From JBBQFC01 sp038321615 (GTDB lineage Bacteria > Bacteroidota > Bacteroidia > Flavobacteriales_D > Cryomorphaceae): 64,000 bases of DNA. Numbering within the stretch: the stretch's first letter is position 1; every line of letters begins with the position of its first letter. Positions 60,341 through 64,000 of this stretch are shown one piece after another. Position numbers and translations under genes: made by a program. The stretch is from contig JBBQFC010000003.1 of NCBI GenBank assembly GCA_038321615.1, positions 1-64,000 of the forward strand, written 5' to 3'. Under the pieces are notes generated by a model, which worked only from the letters and a program-made list of their open reading frames with translations, searched no databases and was not told where the DNA came from.

Positions 60341-61198
60341 ATGAAAATGAAGGCTTTTGTATTAGGTAGTGCCATGCTCCTTGCTCTTACGGCATGCCAA
60401 TACAAAAGCGAAGATACGGGCGACGAAGTTTCGGCGCGATTGAAAGACAAAGTCTTGACCAGGACCGAAGTGTTAGAGCGAATGCCAGCCAATTATTTTG
60501 CGGAAGATTCGGCGGAAGTCGCCCAAGCAATTATAGCCAATTGGGTGCGCGACGTAGCCTTGCTCGATTATGCCGAGAGCAATCTAACTGAAGAACAAAA
60601 GGACTTTTCGAAGCAACTTACGGACTATCGCAATAGCCTGGTAATCTATGCCTACGAGCGCGAATTGATCAATCAAAAGCTCGATACGCTGGTGGGCGAT
60701 AGCGAAATACGCACCTACTACGAAAGTAATGTGAGCAATTTTAAGTTGCAGAGCTATATCGTAAAAGCACGGTTTATCAAGATCAGTTCCGACGCTCCGA
60801 AACAAGATAAGGTTGAAAAATGGTTTCAGAGCGATGATGAGAAAGACTTTGAAAAGCTTTTTGAATATTGCACCAAGTACGCCGAGAACTATTATTTCAA
60901 GGACGAAGATTGGCTCTACCTCGAAGACCTGATGAAAGAAGTGCCGATGCCGAGCAGCGAGTGGGACAATTTTCTCCGTCAGAACTCGTATTACAAGATG
61001 GAGTCGGGGGCGTTTACTTACCTTGTGCGTTTCTTTGCTTACAAGCTAAAAGACGATACGTCGCCGCTTTCTTTTGAAAGAGGCCGCATTCGCGATTTGA
61101 TTTTAAATAGACGCAAAGTAGAATTGATTAATCAAATGCGCGATGATGTAGTGCGTAAAGCCTATCAAAATCAGCTCGTGGAAATATCGAAAAATTGA
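60341..61198 (+). CDS. SurA_N-like lipoprotein without parvulin domain
   Basis: A 285-residue lipoprotein (lipobox ALTAC, Cys19). It shares with SurA-type chaperones an N-terminal strand reading ARLKDKVLTRTEVLERMP, a helical core with QAIIANWVRDVALLDYA, and a LIxxYExxxxxF helix, but has no rotamase domain. The C-terminal half contains FERGRIRDLILNRRKVELI, which resembles the helix that closes SurA-type chaperone domains. It is probably a membrane-tethered partner of the two flanking isomerases; the function is otherwise unknown. Its stop overlaps the next gene's start (TTGA). Confidence 0.82.
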   Translation: MKMKAFVLGSAMLLALTACQYKSEDTGDEVSARLKDKVLTRTEVLERMPANYFAEDSAEVAQAIIANWVRDVALLDYAESNLTEEQKDFSKQLTDYRNSLVIYAYERELINQKLDTLVGDSEIRTYYESNVSNFKLQSYIVKARFIKISSDAPKQDKVEKWFQSDDEKDFEKLFEYCTKYAENYYFKDEDWLYLEDLMKEVPMPSSEWDNFLRQNSYYKMESGAFTYLVRFFAYKLKDDTSPLSFERGRIRDLILNRRKVELINQMRDDVVRKAYQNQLVEISKN

Positions 61199-62550
61199 AA
61201 AATATACTCTTAATAGCATGCGCCCTTGCCCTCTCAGTATTGCCCGCAAGGGCTCAAAAGCTCATCGATGAGATTGTGGCCGTGGTAGGCGATGAGATCG
61301 TGCTGTACAGCGATGTGCAGATTCAAATTAATCAGCTCAAGGCGCAAGGTTATACCGGAGCAATCGAGGAGTGCAGGGTGCTGGAAGACATTCTCTTTGA
61401 AAAAATAATGCTCAACCAAGCCAAGGTTGACTCTATTGAAGTGACCGATGATATGGTGCAAGGCGAGCTCAACAAGCGGCTGGCTGTATTCGTTCGGCAA
61501 ATTGGCTCGGAAGAAGAGCTGGAGAAGTACTATGGAAAGTCGATGAACGAGATTCGCGACGAATTTGCGGAAGTATTGAAAGATCAAATTTTGGTGCAGC
61601 GCATGGAGTCGGAGATCACTGCTGCGGCCAATGTGACCCCCGGAGACGTAGAAAATTTCTACAAAAGCATTCCCGTAGATAGTTTACCATTTATCAATGC
61701 ATCTGTAGAATTGGGGCAAATTGCGATTTATCCATTGCCCAGTGTTACCGAAGTGGAGCGCGTGCGCACTAAGCTCCGAGAGTTCAAAACGAGTTGCGAA
61801 AGCGGGAAGGAAGATTTTGAAACCCTTGCAGCGCTTTACAGCGAAGACCCCGGCTCATCGTCGAAGGGTGGAGCTTTGGGCTTGAAGCCACGTGGCACCT
61901 GGGTGCCTGAATTCGACGCGGTGGCTTTTAATTTGAAGGAAGGCCAAATTTCGTCACCTTTTAAAACCGATTATGGATTTCACATTATGCAAATGGTCGA
62001 GCGCCGAGGCGAGCTATACAATGCAAATCATATTCTCCTTATTCCGAAAGTAACGTCCACGGAGCTCAATGGAGCGAAAGCAGAGCTGGACTCTGTGCGC
62101 ACTTTGCTACTCCGCGACTCCTTGTCGTTTGCTTTTGCGGCAGTTAAATTTTCGAGCGATGAGCGGTCGAAAAATCAAAATGGAGCTATGGTAAATCCTG
62201 CAAATGGAAGTACGATATTCGAAATGGATGAACTCGATCCAACCGTTTTTTTAGCCATTGATACCTTGGAAGTTGGCGAGGTTACGCAGTCATTTTATTT
62301 CCAAGGACAAGGCCGCGAGCGCGGATACCGTATTGTAAAACTCAAAACCCGCACGGCTCCGCACAGAGCCAATTTGGTGGACGATTATCAAAACCTTCAA
62401 AATATGGCGTCTCAAAAATTGAGTTCGGAAGTGCTCGACAAGTGGATGCGCCGACGAGTCGGAGAAACCTACGTAAAAATCAATAAACGATTTGCCGATT
62501 GCGCGTTCACCTATGAATGGATAAAGGAGAAGGAGCAGGCGAAAAATTAA
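61195..62550 (+). CDS. SurA-like periplasmic chaperone/peptidyl-prolyl isomerase
   Basis: A 451-residue exported protein. Signal peptide about 1-20 (ARAQ), then the SurA N-domain opening IDEIVAVVGDEIVLYSDVQIQINQL, a classical SurA start. One complete parvulin domain (about 170-275: GQIAIYP ... GALGLKPRG ... TDYGFHIMQM) and a second, degenerate one follow (about 280-395). It should chaperone outer-membrane barrels. The start codon is TTG at 61195, overlapping the preceding stop as TTGA; the signal peptide begins exactly there and no ATG lies upstream in frame, so the start is firm and translation is coupled. The moxR gene follows 17 nt downstream. Confidence 0.9.
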   Translation: MKNILLIACALALSVLPARAQKLIDEIVAVVGDEIVLYSDVQIQINQLKAQGYTGAIEECRVLEDILFEKIMLNQAKVDSIEVTDDMVQGELNKRLAVFVRQIGSEEELEKYYGKSMNEIRDEFAEVLKDQILVQRMESEITAAANVTPGDVENFYKSIPVDSLPFINASVELGQIAIYPLPSVTEVERVRTKLREFKTSCESGKEDFETLAALYSEDPGSSSKGGALGLKPRGTWVPEFDAVAFNLKEGQISSPFKTDYGFHIMQMVERRGELYNANHILLIPKVTSTELNGAKAELDSVRTLLLRDSLSFAFAAVKFSSDERSKNQNGAMVNPANGSTIFEMDELDPTVFLAIDTLEVGEVTQSFYFQGQGRERGYRIVKLKTRTAPHRANLVDDYQNLQNMASQKLSSEVLDKWMRRRVGETYVKINKRFADCAFTYEWIKEKEQAKN

Positions 62551-62567
62551 AATGACCAAAAACTATT

Positions 62568-63521
62568 ATGAACGACGTTGAAGCAGTAAAACTTCTAAAT
62601 GAGCGCTACCGCGCTATGCGCACCGAAATTTCAAAAGCAATAATCGGCCAAGATGCGGTGGTGGAAGAATTGATTATCTCCATATTCTCGCGTGGACACA
62701 GCCTGTTGGTCGGGGTGCCAGGCCTTGCCAAGACCCTTTTAGTAAATTCCGTGGCTCAAAGCATGGGGTTGACTTTCAGCCGCATTCAGTTTACCCCCGA
62801 TTTGATGCCGAGCGATATCATCGGATCCGAAATTTTGGACGAGAGCCGCAATTTCAAGTTTGTAAAAGGCCCGCTGTTCGCGAATGTTGTACTCGCCGAT
62901 GAGATTAACCGAACCCCTCCGAAAACCCAAGCCGCATTGCTCGAAGCGATGCAAGAAAAGTCGGTAACCGCTGCAGGGCATACCTATAAGTTGTCGGAGC
63001 CGTTTTTCGTTTTGGCTACCCAAAACCCCATTGAGCAAGAAGGAACCTATCCGCTTCCCGAAGCCCAGCTCGACCGTTTTATGTTTAATATCTGGGTGGA
63101 CTATCCATCCTTTGCAGAAGAGGTAAATGTGGTAAAGCAGACCACCGCTGATTCCAGTCAGACGATTAATCAGGTTATTTCTTCCGACGAGATTCTGCAA
63201 TTTCAGAAACTCATTCGGAAAGTTCCGGTAGCCGACAATGTGGTGGAGTACGCTGTAAATCTCGCTTCGAAAACCCGACCAAATACGGCTCTTGCATCGA
63301 AAGAAACCAACCAATACATCAGCTGGGGTGCGGGGCCTCGCGCATCGCAGTTCTTGATTATTGGCGCTAAGTGCTATGCGGTACTCCGCGGTAAGTTTTC
63401 GCCCGATATTGAAGACGTGAAAGCAGTGGCTTTACCTATTTTGCGCCACCGTATTGTGCGCAATTACCAAGCAGAGGCCGAAGGAATGGGTATCGAACAA
63501 TTGGTAAAAAGCTTACTCTAA
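62568..63521 (+). CDS. moxR: MoxR family AAA+ ATPase
   Basis: A 317-residue MoxR-type ATPase. Walker A GVPGLAKTLL, Walker B VVLADEINRTPPKTQAALLEAMQE, sensor 1 FVLATQNPIEQEGTYPLPEAQLDRF and the lid region in the C-terminal third, with RHRIVRNYQAEAEGM near the end. Length and all motifs match the MRP subfamily that acts with DUF58/VWA-domain proteins in BatABD-like systems. No DUF58 or VWA gene follows here; GAPDH does, 106 nt later on the same strand. It follows the three SurA-like genes by 17 nt and is probably part of that operon, suggesting a role in envelope maintenance. Confidence 0.93.
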   Translation: MNDVEAVKLLNERYRAMRTEISKAIIGQDAVVEELIISIFSRGHSLLVGVPGLAKTLLVNSVAQSMGLTFSRIQFTPDLMPSDIIGSEILDESRNFKFVKGPLFANVVLADEINRTPPKTQAALLEAMQEKSVTAAGHTYKLSEPFFVLATQNPIEQEGTYPLPEAQLDRFMFNIWVDYPSFAEEVNVVKQTTADSSQTINQVISSDEILQFQKLIRKVPVADNVVEYAVNLASKTRPNTALASKETNQYISWGAGPRASQFLIIGAKCYAVLRGKFSPDIEDVKAVALPILRHRIVRNYQAEAEGMGIEQLVKSLL

Positions 63522-63595
63522 ATTTTTGGCATAGCAGCCGTAAAATTTTGAATATTAAATTATTGATTCCTTTACATAAATTAATTTTCGAATGC

Positions 63596-63603
63596 TATCT
63601 TTG
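63596..63603 (+). promoter_or_regulatory. -7 promoter element for GAPDH
   Basis: TATCTTTG (full match to TAnnTTTG), 24 nt before the ATG, in an AT-rich 106-nt gap after moxR. Confidence 0.6.
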
Positions 63604-63627
63604 TGTTCGATTGACACTTACAGAATT

Positions 63628-64000
63628 ATGATAAAAGTCGCAATTAACGGTTTTGGACGCATCGGGAGGCTCACCTTCCGGGAGCTTTTAAAGAACGACA
63701 ATATTCAAGTCGTAGCCATAAATGACCTCACAGATGCCGAGACATTGGCACATCTCTTCAAATACGATTCTACCCAAGGCCGTTTTGCGGGCGAAGTAAA
63801 ATCAGAAGGAAAGGACAAGCTAATCGTAAACGGTAAAACCTACCAACTTTACGCCGAGCGCGACCCTTTGAATCTCCCTTGGGAAGAATTGGGGGTTGAC
63901 GTTGTGGCCGAATGCACCGGTATCTTCGTTGATGCCGAAGGAGCTGGAAAGCACCTTACCGCCGGAGCCAAAAAAGTAATTATCTCTTCACCTGCCAAAG
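63628..64000 (+). CDS. gap: Glyceraldehyde-3-phosphate dehydrogenase, N-terminal part (cut by window edge)
   Basis: The first 124 residues of a type I phosphorylating GAPDH. The NAD-binding Rossmann start is INGFGRIGRLTFRE, followed by AINDLTDAETLAHLFKYDSTQGRF and ECTGIF. ISSPAK marks the end of the NAD-binding lobe just before the window edge; the active-site Cys region is beyond it. Asn in IND rather than a more basic loop suggests NAD preference. It has its own promoter. Confidence 0.96.
   Translation, partial: MIKVAINGFGRIGRLTFRELLKNDNIQVVAINDLTDAETLAHLFKYDSTQGRFAGEVKSEGKDKLIVNGKTYQLYAERDPLNLPWEELGVDVVAECTGIFVDAEGAGKHLTAGAKKVIISSPAK

Noticed and set aside
1..64000. tRNA, rRNA, transposase, integrase, attachment sites, riboswitches
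   Set aside because: I looked for each in the gaps between genes and saw none. Gaps are short, and no family of mobile proteins appears among the products.

Overview
This window comes from a member of the Bacteroidota, most likely the order Flavobacteriales. Three predicted type IX secretion cargo proteins carry the C-terminal sorting domains of that phylum. Several families are largely Bacteroidota-restricted (head-GIN lipoprotein, DUF6089 outer-membrane protein, DUF2911, choice-of-anchor L). Starts lack Shine-Dalgarno sequences, and many genes are preceded by the TAnnTTTG -7 element of the Bacteroidota primary sigma factor. I saw no rRNA, tRNA, insertion sequence, integrase or CRISPR array. 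Genes at both edges are cut (a DUF962/Mpo1-like protein at base 1, GAPDH at base 64000).

Bases 1-27,900 are a mosaic of short operons, mostly on the minus strand. They hold redox and flavin proteins, a patatin fused to an outer-membrane barrel, a metal-chelate binding protein next to cystathionine beta-synthase, a LolC/E-type permease divergent from a NamZ-type muramidase, a class IV histone-deacetylase homologue with a DUF819 membrane protein, and a 1370-residue secreted M43 metalloprotease with an 84-bp tandem repeat. They are followed by a 2,4-dienoyl-CoA reductase-like enzyme, a small protein made of 25-residue W-L repeats, a BchI/MoxR-type AAA+ ATPase operon, ApbE with a small cysteine-rich membrane protein, and a head-GIN/PagL-like pair divergent from MazG.

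Bases 27,900-49,870 are one co-directional surface-polysaccharide locus of about 22 kb. It begins with a Wzz/BY-kinase co-polymerase and runs through nine or more glycosyltransferases, a Wzy-like polymerase, UDP-GlcNAc 2-epimerase, two extended-SDR sugar epimerases, AsnB, a WcaF-type acetyltransferase and an SGNH esterase. An embedded four-gene module (PfkB kinase, SIS isomerase, SDR, cytidylyltransferase) looks like a nucleotide-heptose pathway split into separate genes. Most junctions overlap by a few bases. The initiating phosphosugar transferase, flippase and outer-membrane exporter are absent and must lie elsewhere.

Bases 49,870-64,000 return to core functions: a DUF6089 barrel, a nitronate monooxygenase-like enzyme, an active/inactive M16 peptidase pair, a type B T9SS cargo protein with FN3-like repeats, IMP dehydrogenase, three consecutive SurA-like outer-membrane chaperone genes, MoxR, and the start of GAPDH.

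The observations most worth following up are the divergent sugar-nucleotide module, -7 promoter boxes that abut start codons (predicted leaderless or ultra-short-leader mRNAs), the W-L repeat protein, the three-gene SurA-like operon, and a short probable glycosyltransferase remnant inside the polysaccharide locus.
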